Positions 46,476-54,083 of a stretch of 64,000 bases of DNA are shown here, in pieces. A program made the position numbers and the translations under genes. The notes under the pieces are model-generated. The model ran no database searches and was not told the origin of the DNA. It worked only from the letters and a program-made list of their open reading frames with translations. This DNA comes from JAAYYY01 sp964579295 (GTDB lineage: Bacteria > Chloroflexota > Anaerolineae > Promineifilales > Promineifilaceae): the NCBI GenBank assembly GCA_964579295.1, contig CAZOGK010000005.1, forward strand, positions 1 through 64,000. Direction: 5' to 3'. Position 1 is the stretch's first letter, and every line of letters starts with the position of its first letter.

Positions 46476-49226
46476 ATGATTGGATCGAGAAAAGTGAAGG
46501 CGACGACGCCAGAGTCGGCGCACGATTTCCTGCGCTATACCACGCAGCCGCTGGACGCCATCTTCCACCCGAGCAGCGTCGCCGTCGTCGGCGCCACGGA
46601 AAGCGAGGGCAGCGTTGGCCGCACGCTGATGCAGAACCTGCTGTCCACGCCGTTCGGCGGCACTGTTTACCCGGTGAACCCCAAACGGGCCAGCGTGCTG
46701 GGCGTGCGCGCCTACCCGAGCCTGAGCGACTTGCCGGAGCGCGTGGACCTGATTGTGGTGGTAACGCCGGCGCGCACGGTGCCGGGCATCATTGCCGAAG
46801 CCGTCGAGCTGGGCATCCCCGGCGCCATTATTATCTCCGCCGGCTTTAAGGAGATTGGCCCCGAGGGCGTGGAGCTGGAGCGGCAGATTCTGGAGAAGGC
46901 GAAAGAGGGCAATATGCGCATTATCGGCCCGAACTGCCTGGGCGTGATGATGCCGCCCACCGGACTCAACGCCACCTTTGCCTCGCGCATGGCGAATCCG
47001 GGCACGGTCGGCTTTATCAGCCAGAGCGGGGCGCTGCTCACCGCCGTGCTCGACTGGAGCCTGCAGGAGAATGTCGGCTTCAGCGCCTTTGTCAGCATTG
47101 GCTCCATGCTCGACGTGGACTGGGGCGACCTGATCTACTATCTGGGCAACGACACGCGCACGGAAAGCATCGTCATCTACATGGAGTCGATTGGCGACGC
47201 GCGCAGCTTTATGAGCGCGGCGCGTGAGGTGGCGCTGACCAAGCCGATTATCGTCATAAAGCCGGGCCGCACCGAGGCCGCCGCTCAGGCCGCCGCCAGC
47301 CACACGGGCAGCCTGACCGGCAGCGACGAGGTGCTGGAAGCCGCCTTCCGCCGCAGTGGCGTGCTGCGCGTGCAGAACATCAACGACCTCTTTAACATGG
47401 CCGAAGTGCTGGCCAAGCAGCCGCGCCCCGGCGGGCGGCGGCTGACCATCATCACCAACGCCGGCGGGCCGGGCGTGCTGGCGACCGATGCGCTCATCAT
47501 GGGCGACGGCGAGCTGACCAGGCTGACGCCAGAGACGATGGAAGCGCTTAACGAGCTGCTGCCGGGACCGTGGAGCCGCGGCAACCCGGTAGACATTCTG
47601 GGCGACGCCTCGCCCGACCGCTACGTAAAGACGCTGGAGATTCTGGCGCACGACCCCAACAGCGACGGCCTGATGGTTATCCTCACGCCGCAGGCGATGA
47701 CCGACCCAACGCAGACGGCGGAAGCGCTGCGCAAATATGCGCGCATTCCGGGCAAGCCGCTGCTGGCAAGCTGGATGGGCGGCGCGGACGTGGCCGCCGG
47801 CGAGTCTATCCTCAACCGCAGCAACATTCCCACCTTCCCCTACCCGGATACGGCAGCGCGCCTCTTCAACTATATGTGGCGCTACGACCGCAACCTGCGC
47901 ATTCTCTATGAGACGCCGCAGCTGCCGATGGAGGAGCAGGAAGTGATGAAGGCGCACGAGGACGCGCGCCGCATCATCGTCGACGCGCGCGAGAGCGGTC
48001 GCCTCATTCTCACCGAATATGAGTCCAAGCAGGTGCTGGCGGCTTACGACATCCCCGTCGTGGAGACCCGGCTGGCAGAGACAGCGGACGAGGCGGTGGC
48101 CCTGGCCGGGGAGATTGGCTACCCGGTGGTGGTCAAGCTGAACAGCAAGACGATTACGCACAAGACAGACGTCGGCGGCGTGCGCCTTAACCTGCCCGAT
48201 GCTGACGCGGTGCGCGCCGCCTATGATGCCATCGAAGAGGCAGTCGGCCGCATCGAGGGGCCGGAGCATTTCCACGGCGTGACCGTGCAGCCGATGGTTG
48301 ATTTGAGCGAGGCCTATGAGCTGATCGTGGGCAGCAGCCCCGACGCGCAGTTTGGGCCGGTGCTGCTCTTTGGCAGCGGCGGCACGCTGGTGGAGGTCTT
48401 TAAGGACCGGGCGCTGGGGTTGCCGCCGCTGACCACGACGCTGGCGCGGCGCATGATGCAGCGCACCAAGATTTACGAGGCGCTGGAAGGCGTGCGCGGG
48501 CGCGACCCGGTGGACCTGGCGGAGCTGGATAAGCTGCTGGTGCGCTTTAGCTGGCTGGTGGCCGACATGCCCTGGATTCGGGAGATTGACATCAACCCGC
48601 TGCTGGCTTCGGCGAAGCAGATCGTGGCCCTGGACGCCCGCGTCGTGCTCTACGGACCGGAGGTGAGCCAGGAGGAGCTGCCGCGGCTGGCTATCCGCCC
48701 CTACCCGACCCAGTACGTGGATGATTGGACGACGGAGGATGGCACACGGGTGCGCATCCGGCCCATCCGGCCCGAAGACGAGCCGCTGCTGGTCGATTTC
48801 CACAGGCCGCTTTCGGAGCACAGCGTCTATATGCGCTACTTCCGGGCGCTCAATCTGGACCAGCGCACCCAGCACGACCGGCTGACGCGCATCTGCTTTA
48901 TCGACTACGATCGCGAGATGGCGCTGGTGGTCACGCGCGCCCACCCGGAGACGGGCAAGCGGGAGATTATCGGCGTGGGCCGTCTCAGCCGCATGAACAA
49001 CCCGCAGGACGCCGAGTTTGCCCTGCTGGTCAGCGACGATTACCAGGGGCAGGGCATCGGCCGGATACTGCTGGAGAAGCTGCTGGACTACGCACGCAAC
49101 GAGGGCATCCGGCGCGTGATGGCCTACATGCTGCCGGAAAACCGCCCCATGCGCCGCATCGCGGAAGAGCTGGGCTTCAGCTTTGAGCGTGAAGAGGATC
49201 TGTTGCGGGCGGAGATAGCGCTGTAG
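46476..49226 (+). CDS. NDP-forming acyl-CoA synthetase fused to GNAT acetyltransferase
   Basis: A 916-residue fusion. The N-terminal CoA-binding and succinyl-CoA-ligase-like domains span about 20-480 (SSVAVVGATESEGSVGRTLMQ, IIGPNCLGVM, FISQSGALLTAV), with the phospho-His H276 in SHTGSL. An ATP-grasp domain spans about 500-720 (YPVVVKLNSKTITHKTDVGGV, REIDINPLL). A GNAT domain lies at about 745-916 (GVGRLSRMN, VSDDYQGQGIGRILLEKLLDYA). The layout matches PatZ/Pka-type protein lysine acetyltransferases and also ADP-forming acetate-CoA ligases. Whether the synthetase part is active cannot be decided, although H276 is kept. Start ATG after AAGGAG. Confidence 0.9.
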   Translation: MIGSRKVKATTPESAHDFLRYTTQPLDAIFHPSSVAVVGATESEGSVGRTLMQNLLSTPFGGTVYPVNPKRASVLGVRAYPSLSDLPERVDLIVVVTPARTVPGIIAEAVELGIPGAIIISAGFKEIGPEGVELERQILEKAKEGNMRIIGPNCLGVMMPPTGLNATFASRMANPGTVGFISQSGALLTAVLDWSLQENVGFSAFVSIGSMLDVDWGDLIYYLGNDTRTESIVIYMESIGDARSFMSAAREVALTKPIIVIKPGRTEAAAQAAASHTGSLTGSDEVLEAAFRRSGVLRVQNINDLFNMAEVLAKQPRPGGRRLTIITNAGGPGVLATDALIMGDGELTRLTPETMEALNELLPGPWSRGNPVDILGDASPDRYVKTLEILAHDPNSDGLMVILTPQAMTDPTQTAEALRKYARIPGKPLLASWMGGADVAAGESILNRSNIPTFPYPDTAARLFNYMWRYDRNLRILYETPQLPMEEQEVMKAHEDARRIIVDARESGRLILTEYESKQVLAAYDIPVVETRLAETADEAVALAGEIGYPVVVKLNSKTITHKTDVGGVRLNLPDADAVRAAYDAIEEAVGRIEGPEHFHGVTVQPMVDLSEAYELIVGSSPDAQFGPVLLFGSGGTLVEVFKDRALGLPPLTTTLARRMMQRTKIYEALEGVRGRDPVDLAELDKLLVRFSWLVADMPWIREIDINPLLASAKQIVALDARVVLYGPEVSQEELPRLAIRPYPTQYVDDWTTEDGTRVRIRPIRPEDEPLLVDFHRPLSEHSVYMRYFRALNLDQRTQHDRLTRICFIDYDREMALVVTRAHPETGKREIIGVGRLSRMNNPQDAEFALLVSDDYQGQGIGRILLEKLLDYARNEGIRRVMAYMLPENRPMRRIAEELGFSFEREEDLLRAEIAL

Positions 49227-49230
49227 CCAG

Positions 49231-49286
49231 TCTTAAGCTCTAAGTCGTAAGCCGTAAGCCTCTGGCTTACGGCTTATGGCTCAGGA
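49231..49286. repeat. Heptad tandem repeat hairpin H8
   Basis: Eight 7-nt units: TCTTAAG, CTCTAAG, TCGTAAG, CCGTAAG, CCTCTGG, CTTACGG, CTTATGG, CTCAGGA. The two halves are complementary. It begins 5 nt after the stop of the acyl-CoA synthetase gene. Confidence 0.85.
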
Positions 49287-49299
49287 CCGATACCCTTTC

Positions 49300-50190
49300 A
49301 TGCCACCCCGTGAAGCCAGCTACCGCCGCGCTGCCGCTCAGGCGCTGTTTGTCACGTTTCTCTGGTCTACTTCCTGGGTGCTGATTAAGTGGGGGCTGGA
49401 GGAGATTCCACCGCTCACGTTTGCCGGACTGCGTTATGCGCTGGCCTGTTTGCTGCTGCTGCCCTGGGTGGCGCGCCATGCCCGGCGTGATGTGAACTGG
49501 CGCAGCCTGAGCCGGCGGCAGCTTCTCTCGCTGATCGCCCTGGGCCTGACCGGCTACACGGTGACGCAGGGCACGCAGTTTATGGCGCTGGCGCTGCTGC
49601 CGGCGGTGACGCTGAGCCTGCTGCTGAGCTTTACGCCAATTGCCGTCGCGCTGCTCAGCGGGCTGACCCTGGGCGAGCCGCTGCGCCCGGCGCAGTGGGC
49701 GGGCCTGGTTGTCTTCCTGGCCGGGGCGCTCCTTTACTTTGGTCTGGAGCTGCCGGCCGGCCTCGGGTTCGGGCTGGCGATTGGGCTGCTGTCGCTGGGG
49801 GCCAACTGTGTCTCCTCGCTGCTGGGGCGGGCAATCAACCGCAGCCAGCAGATACCGGCGCTCATGGTGACAGCGGTAACGATGGCGGTGGGCAGCGGCG
49901 TCTTGCTGGCGCTGGGCGTGCGGCTGCAGGGGCTGCCGCCGCTCTCGGCCCGCTCCTGGCTGATTATCGGCTGGCTGGCCGCGGTCAACACGGCGCTGGC
50001 CTTTACCCTGTGGAACCACACGCTGCGCACGCTGCCGGCCGTGGTCAGCAGCGTCATCAACAACACGATGCTCATCCAGGTTGCTATCCTCGCCTGGCTA
50101 TTCCTGGGCGAGCGGCCGGGACAGCGGGAGCTGGCCGGACTGGCGCTGGCGGCGGTGGGAGCGCTGGTGGTGCAGGCGCCGAAGCGTTAA
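49300..50190 (+). CDS. DMT superfamily (EamA) transporter
   Basis: A 296-residue inner-membrane protein with about ten helices in two EamA repeats (FVTFLWSTSWVLIKWGLEEI; LAAVNTALAFTLWNHTLRTL). It exports or imports small metabolites; the substrate is unknown. I use ATG 49300 (MPPREASYRR) because the ATG at 49276 lies inside the heptad hairpin H8. No clear RBS at either. Confidence 0.85.
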   Translation: MPPREASYRRAAAQALFVTFLWSTSWVLIKWGLEEIPPLTFAGLRYALACLLLLPWVARHARRDVNWRSLSRRQLLSLIALGLTGYTVTQGTQFMALALLPAVTLSLLLSFTPIAVALLSGLTLGEPLRPAQWAGLVVFLAGALLYFGLELPAGLGFGLAIGLLSLGANCVSSLLGRAINRSQQIPALMVTAVTMAVGSGVLLALGVRLQGLPPLSARSWLIIGWLAAVNTALAFTLWNHTLRTLPAVVSSVINNTMLIQVAILAWLFLGERPGQRELAGLALAAVGALVVQAPKR

Positions 50191-50205
50191 GTATCTTCAT
50201 CTAAC

Positions 50206-50234
50206 TTGACAAACATCAAATTAGATTCTATAAT
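50206..50234 (+). promoter_or_regulatory. Consensus sigma-70 type promoter
   Basis: TTGACA (50206-50211), 17-nt spacer, TATAAT (50229-50234): a perfect match to the consensus and the strongest promoter in the window. Confidence 0.9.
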
Positions 50235-50260
50235 TCCGGTTTGATATTTCTCAAATCAAA
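50215..50260 (+). promoter_or_regulatory. Probable ArsR-family operator
   Basis: Three copies of one half-site: ATCAAA (50215-50220, in the promoter spacer), TTTGAT (50240-50245) and ATCAAA (50255-50260). The last two form an inverted repeat with a 9-nt spacer just after the start point. This fits autoregulation by the ArsR-like protein encoded second in the operon. Confidence 0.6.
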
Positions 50261-50273
50261 CTGGAGGTGTGGC

Positions 50274-50513
50274 ATGAACACTGAAGGGGAGGCGGCGGTG
50301 AACACTGTACGCGCTCATTTCTGGGAACTCACGGACTCCTTCCTGGCCCACACGCAAAGTGAGCTGGAGCTGGCCCGCGCCATGAATGACCGCGAAGAGG
50401 TGATCCGCCGCCAGATCAAGATGGAAGTGATGAAGCATGCCCGCGCCATCCTGGACCAATGTATCCGGGCTGTGCAGCGGGCCAGTGAGGTGCGTGATGA
50501 TGGTGAAAAGTAA
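50274..50513 (+). CDS. Small helical protein preceding the ArsR/DUF2087 regulator
   Basis: A 79-residue protein, charged and almost entirely helical ('LELARAMNDREEVIRRQIKM', 'HARAILDQCIRAVQ'). No Cys cluster, signal peptide or membrane segment. I do not recognise a family. Excellent RBS (GGAGGTG, 50263-50269) behind the consensus promoter suggests high expression when derepressed. The 3' end overlaps the regulator gene by 17 nt, so the two are coupled; it may modulate the regulator. Confidence 0.75.
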   Translation: MNTEGEAAVNTVRAHFWELTDSFLAHTQSELELARAMNDREEVIRRQIKMEVMKHARAILDQCIRAVQRASEVRDDGEK

Positions 50514-51096
50514 CGAAGCAGATCTGGAAGCGCGCGCGGCCCTGTTCAAGGCGCTCGGCCACCCGGTACGGCTGCTCATCCTCAATCTCATCCGCATCCA
50601 GCCGCGCCACGGCGAAGAGCTGGCCGAAATCCTGGAGCTGAACCCGGCGACGATTTCGCACCACCTCAAGAAGCTGACCGACGCCGGCGTGCTGCGCTCG
50701 CAAAAGGAGCAGTATTACCAGACCTACTCGCTCACCGGCGAGGTGTGGGGGCAGCGGCTGGGCGATCTGGTGCAGATTGCGGCGACGACCCTGCCGGAGC
50801 AGGTAGAAATGGACGCCTACCAGGCGAAAGTACTGAAGAACTTCTTCCGCCACGGGCGGCTGACGCACATTCCGGCGCAGCTCAAGAAGTGGCAGGTGGT
50901 GCTGGCGCATCTGGTGCAGTCGTTTGAGCCGGAACGTGTCTACACCGAGCAGGAAGTGAACCAGATTCTGTGGGATTTCCATGAGGACGTTGCCAGTATC
51001 CGGCGCGGCTTCATCGAGATGGGGCTGATGACGCGGGATAAGGGATTGTATCAGCGGGTGATGTCGCAACCCGCCGTGGTTGAAAAGCCGACCTAA
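50497..51096 (+). CDS. ArsR-type HTH regulator with DUF2087 domain
   Basis: A 199-residue transcription factor. The N-terminal winged helix (about 8-85) has ALFKALGHPVRLLILNLI and LNPATISHHLKKLTDAGVL. The usual ArsR metal-binding Cys motif (ELCVCDL) is replaced by EELAEILEL, so metal sensing is unlikely by that site. The C-terminal DUF2087 domain has FFRHGRLTHIPAQLKKWQVV and YTEQEVNQILWDFHEDVASIRRG. Its start ATG-ATG lies after GAGGTG inside the preceding gene. Probably controls its own operon through the ATCAAA sites. The stop is next to family A and B repeats. Confidence 0.9.
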   Translation: MMVKSNEADLEARAALFKALGHPVRLLILNLIRIQPRHGEELAEILELNPATISHHLKKLTDAGVLRSQKEQYYQTYSLTGEVWGQRLGDLVQIAATTLPEQVEMDAYQAKVLKNFFRHGRLTHIPAQLKKWQVVLAHLVQSFEPERVYTEQEVNQILWDFHEDVASIRRGFIEMGLMTRDKGLYQRVMSQPAVVEKPT

Positions 51097-51110
51097 CCGG
51101 CGTGTAGAGA

Positions 51111-51185
51111 GGTAGGTCGGGTTTCCAACCCGACGATGCGCGGTGCAACCGGCGCGGCGTTGTCGGGTTACAAACCCGACCTACC
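51111..51185. repeat. Large family A hairpin, copy 5
   Basis: Outer arms GGTAGGTCGGGTTT (51111-51124) and AAACCCGACCTACC (51172-51185) are exact complements. Each arm contains a smaller palindrome of the GGGTT/AACCC type. Confidence 0.85.
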
Positions 51186-51205
51186 GATTCTGCGGTGATG
51201 CCGGA

Positions 51206-51264
51206 GCGACTGAAGTCGCCACTACCAGGGCGACCTTGTAGTAACGACTTCAGTCGTTATTCGC
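51206..51264. repeat. Dispersed double-palindrome repeat family B, copy 2
   Basis: GCGACTGAAGTCGC (51206-51219), CACTACCAGGG, and AACGACTTCAGTCGTT (51243-51258). The stop codon of lysS (51259-51257) lies in the second palindrome. Confidence 0.75.
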
Positions 51265-52822
51265 GGGAGCGCAGGTGTGGAAAGAGGAGCACCTCGCGGA
51301 TACTGGTCGTATTGGTGAAAAGCATCGCCAGCCGGTCGACGCCGGTACCGAAGCCGCCGGTGGGGGGCATGCCGTAGCGTAGGGCGCGCAGGTAATCCTC
51401 GTCGATAGGATGAGCTTCTTCGACGTCGCCGGCGTGCAGCCGCTGCATCTCCTCGAAGCGGGCGCGCTGGTCGACGGGGTCGTTTAGCTCGGTAAAAGCG
51501 TTGCCCATCTCCATGCCGGCAATGAAAAACTCAAAGCGCTCGGTATGGCGCGGGTCGCCGGGGATACGCTTGGCGAGCGGGCTGATGTCGCGCGGGTAAT
51601 CGGTGATAAAGGTGGGCTGGATGAGATTCGGCTCCACGTAGTCGCCGAGCAGGCCATCGACCAGCTTGCCCCAGCTCACGCCCTCGCGGGCGTGACCGCC
51701 GCCGGAGCGAATGGCGACCGCCAGCTCCTCCGCCGTCTCGTGCTCCATGTAATCGATTTCGGCGAACTGCCTGATGGCATCGCGCAGGGTAATGCGCGCC
51801 CAGGGCGGCGCCAGGTCGATAGTATGGCCCTGGTAGGTAATGGTGGTGGAGCCGGTTAGCTCGCGGGCGACGTAGGCGATCATCTTCTCGGTGAAGCGCA
51901 TGACGTCGTGGTAGTCCCAGTAGGCGGCGTAAAACTCCAGCTGGGTGAACTCCGGGTTATGTGTGGTGTCCACGCCCTCGTTGCGGAAGTCGCGGCCAAT
52001 CTCGTAGACGCGCTCGTAGCCGCCGACGATGAGCCGCTTGAGGTAGAGCTCAAAGCTGATGCGCAGAAACAGCTCCTGCTTGAGCTGGTTGTGGTAGGTG
52101 ACAAAGGGGCGGGCCGCCGCGCCGCCGTAGAGCGGCTGCAGCACCGGCGTCTCTACTTCGAGAAAGCCGTGGTCGTCAAGGAAGGCGCGCAGCAGTCGCA
52201 CCAGCCGGGCGCGCGTGCGGAAGATGTCGCGCACCTCCGGGTTGACGGCCAGGTCGGCGTAGCGCTGACGGTAGCGCTCTTCCACGTCGCTGAAGGCGCT
52301 GTAGCGCACCGTCTCGCCGTCCACCTCCTGCTCCTTGGCGACCGGCAGCGGGCTGATCGCCTTGGCCAGCAGCCGCCAGGAAGCGACGTTGACGCTTACT
52401 TCGCCCATGCGGGTGCGGAAGACGGCGCCGCTGGCCTCGACAAAATCGCCGAGGTCGAGCAGCTTGCGGAACTGCTGGTGGGCCTCCTCGCCCACGGCAT
52501 CGCGCCGTAGGAAGAGCTGGATGCGCCCGGCGCCATCCTCGACGTGGGCGAAGAGCGTCTTGCCCATGTCGCGCAGGCTGACCAGCCGCCCGGCCACGGT
52601 CACGGCCAGGTGGTCGGCCGGCTCGCCGGCGCCGGCCGCCTGCTGCTCGGCCTCCGCCGTCTCATACAGCTCGATAGCCGCGGCGCTGGAGTGAGTGCGC
52701 GCCGCGCGCAGGGGATAGGGGTCGATGCCCGCTTGCTGCAACAGGGCCCGCTTCTCCAGGCGCTGCTGCTCTAGCTGGCTTGGCTGCCAGCCGCTGTTCT
52801 CGCCGGCTGTCGGTTCGGTCAT
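51257..52822 (-). CDS. lysS: Lysyl-tRNA synthetase (class II)
   Basis: Charges tRNA-Lys; 521 residues, normal size. The OB-fold anticodon-binding domain spans about 65-175 (VAGRLVSLRDMGKTLFAHVED). The class II core has motif 1 (FLEVETPVLQPLYGGAAARPF), motif 2 (YEIGRDFRNEGVDTTHNPEF) and motif 3 (PTGGFGTGVDRLAML). ATG 52822 is used; the TTG at 52828 only adds two codons. A TATAAT (52866-52861, minus) gives a leader of about 30 nt. The final codons run into repeat family B. Confidence 0.96.
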   Translation of the reverse strand: MTEPTAGENSGWQPSQLEQQRLEKRALLQQAGIDPYPLRAARTHSSAAAIELYETAEAEQQAAGAGEPADHLAVTVAGRLVSLRDMGKTLFAHVEDGAGRIQLFLRRDAVGEEAHQQFRKLLDLGDFVEASGAVFRTRMGEVSVNVASWRLLAKAISPLPVAKEQEVDGETVRYSAFSDVEERYRQRYADLAVNPEVRDIFRTRARLVRLLRAFLDDHGFLEVETPVLQPLYGGAAARPFVTYHNQLKQELFLRISFELYLKRLIVGGYERVYEIGRDFRNEGVDTTHNPEFTQLEFYAAYWDYHDVMRFTEKMIAYVARELTGSTTITYQGHTIDLAPPWARITLRDAIRQFAEIDYMEHETAEELAVAIRSGGGHAREGVSWGKLVDGLLGDYVEPNLIQPTFITDYPRDISPLAKRIPGDPRHTERFEFFIAGMEMGNAFTELNDPVDQRARFEEMQRLHAGDVEEAHPIDEDYLRALRYGMPPTGGFGTGVDRLAMLFTNTTSIREVLLFPHLRSRE

Positions 52823-52893
52823 ATGCAACTCCGCTCGTCGTTCTGCGCCCCAGCGTCTGGATTATAGGGAAAAGCGCGCGGCGGGCACAGCCC

Positions 52894-52926
52894 AAAAAAA
52901 AAGACCCACGCCGGGGGGCGTGGGTC
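52894..52926 (-). terminator. Intrinsic terminator of greA
   Basis: On the minus strand: stem GACCCACGCC, loop CCCC, stem GGCGTGGGTC (52926-52903), then nine T (52902-52894). Confidence 0.95.
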
Positions 52927-52956
52927 ACGACTTCTGCTCTGCGAAAGGTTGTCGAG

Positions 52957-53445
52957 CTAGCCGATCTTCACGATCCGGAAGCTGATCAGGCCGTTGGGGG
53001 CGCTGACCTTCACCGATTCGCCCTTTTTCTTGCCCAGCAGCGCCTTGCCCAGCGGGCTCTCATTGGAGATACGGCCCGCGGCGGGGTCGGCCTCGGCGGC
53101 GCCCACCAGGTGATAGGTCTCAGACTCGTCGGCGTCTTCCTCGCGCACGGTGACGCGGTCGCCAATGCGCACCCGGTCGTGCGGGCCGTTGCTATCCTCA
53201 ATCAGCTCGTAGTTGCCGAGAATCTCCTCGAGTTCGCGGATGCGCCCCTCCAGGAACGACTGCTCGTGGCGGGCTGCTTCCAGCTCGGCGTTGTCCACGA
53301 ATTCGTCGTCCTGGCCGTCGGCAAAGGCTCGCTCAAGGCGCTCGGCGATGCGCTCACGTCCCTCCGTGCGCAGACGGCTCAGCTCTTCCTGGATACGCTC
53401 CAGGCCTTCCGGGGTCAATAAGTGGGGCTTCAATCCTGTAGTCAT
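52957..53445 (-). CDS. greA: Transcription elongation factor GreA
   Basis: Rescues backtracked RNA polymerase by stimulating transcript cleavage. 162 residues: an N-terminal coiled coil (about 10-80) with the acidic tip (DGQDDEFVDNAELEAA), and a C-terminal FKBP-like domain with VGAAEADPAAGRISNESPLGKALLGKKKG. The order and length are standard. It has its own promoter, a terminator-like hairpin in the leader, and a strong terminator downstream, so it is a single-gene unit. Confidence 0.96.
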   Translation of the reverse strand: MTTGLKPHLLTPEGLERIQEELSRLRTEGRERIAERLERAFADGQDDEFVDNAELEAARHEQSFLEGRIRELEEILGNYELIEDSNGPHDRVRIGDRVTVREEDADESETYHLVGAAEADPAAGRISNESPLGKALLGKKKGESVKVSAPNGLISFRIVKIG

Positions 53446-53515
53446 GCTCCATCCTACACTGGTGACTCAGCGCGGCCGGCGAGTGGGAAGACAGGCGTGA
53501 TGTGGCCGCAAGATA

Positions 53516-53540
53516 ATAAAAAAACCGCTGCGCGCAGCGG
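53516..53540 (-). terminator. Attenuator-like terminator in the greA leader
   Basis: On the minus strand: palindrome CCGCTGCGCGCAGCGG (53540-53525) followed by TTTTTTTATT. It lies about 18 nt after the predicted greA transcription start and about 70 nt before the ATG. No minus-strand gene lies upstream, so it can only act on greA transcripts. Confidence 0.75.
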
Positions 53541-53564
53541 CAGGTGATTTTCTTACAGGGCCGC

Positions 53565-53592
53565 ATTATATCAGATTTGCCCGGCTTGTAAA
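53565..53592 (-). promoter_or_regulatory. Promoter of greA
   Basis: On the minus strand: TTTACA (53592-53587), 16-nt spacer, TATAAT (53570-53565). Confidence 0.75.
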
Positions 53593-53613
53593 GGGAAAAT
53601 GGGTAGTTCCATA

Positions 53614-53840
53614 GTAAGGTGTAAGGGGAAGCGAATGGCGAATTGCGAATGGCAAGGGGGGCACGGTGCAAGGTACAGGGTTTAGGGTGCAGGGTACAGG
53701 GTGCAAGGTACAGGACATGATTCATTGCACGCAACACAATGCAACGCACCATCACGCTCACCCGCCATTCGCACTCTGCAATTTGCAGTTCGCTCCTACA
53801 CCTTTCACCCTGCAACTTGTACCCTGTACCTTGCACCCTC
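53614..53840. repeat. Heptad tandem repeat H9 (left and right arms)
   Basis: Left: 53614-53655 (GTAAGGT, GTAAGGG, GAAGCGA, ATGGCGA, ATTGCGA, ATGGCAA) and 53665-53713 (GGTGCAA, GGTACAG, GGTTTAG, GGTGCAG, GGTACAG, GGTGCAA, GGTACAG). Right: 53806-53840 (CACCCTG, CAACTTG, TACCCTG, TACCTTG, CACCCTC). The arms are complementary over about 100 nt of intervening sequence. Confidence 0.88.
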
Positions 53841-53849
53841 CCCCTATGG

Positions 53850-53855
53850 TATGAT
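53850..53855 (+). promoter_or_regulatory. -10 box, leaderless type
   Basis: TATGAT, 8 nt before the ATG at 53864; no RBS. Confidence 0.45.
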
Positions 53856-53863
53856 TGGGGACT

Positions 53864-54070
53864 ATGCGTGCCGGATTGACGAAGCGACAGCTTGGGTTTC
53901 TCATGATCGTGATCGGGGTAGCGGGGGCCGTGGGGCTGTTGGCGGTGGATTTGTTGGGCGCCGGGCAGTTTCAGGGTATTGGGCCGGCGCAGCGGCTGGC
54001 GCTGGGTGGGGCCGGGCTGCTCGCGCTGCTGGGGTTGACGCTGCTGCCGCTGGGGCGGCGGCCCGCTTAG
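53864..54070 (+). CDS. Small two-helix membrane protein
   Basis: A 68-residue protein with two hydrophobic helices (LGFLMIVIGVAGAVGLLAVDLL and LALGGAGLLALLGLTLLPLG) and basic ends. No family recognised. It lies 13 nt before the glycosyltransferase gene and shares its strand. ATG 53864 is preferred over an upstream in-frame GTG-like start because of the -10 box at 53850. Confidence 0.65.
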   Translation: MRAGLTKRQLGFLMIVIGVAGAVGLLAVDLLGAGQFQGIGPAQRLALGGAGLLALLGLTLLPLGRRPA

Positions 54071-54083
54071 AGGGACGGAGAGG

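Larger units (their letters stand above)
53446..53863. other. Intergenic region with greA control elements and heptad repeats
   Basis: About 420 bp between greA (-) and a small membrane protein gene (+). It contains the greA leader hairpin and promoter, heptad repeats H9, and a TATGAT box for the plus-strand gene. No gene seen. Confidence 0.8.

Noticed and set aside
46377..48944. Long open frame (855 codons) on the minus strand
   Set aside because: Antisense shadow of the acyl-CoA synthetase-GNAT gene; composition rich in His, Gln and Arg, no motif.
50497..51096. Arsenic or metal resistance regulator
   Set aside because: The ArsR fold is present but the Cys metal-binding motif is not, and no metal transport gene is adjacent.
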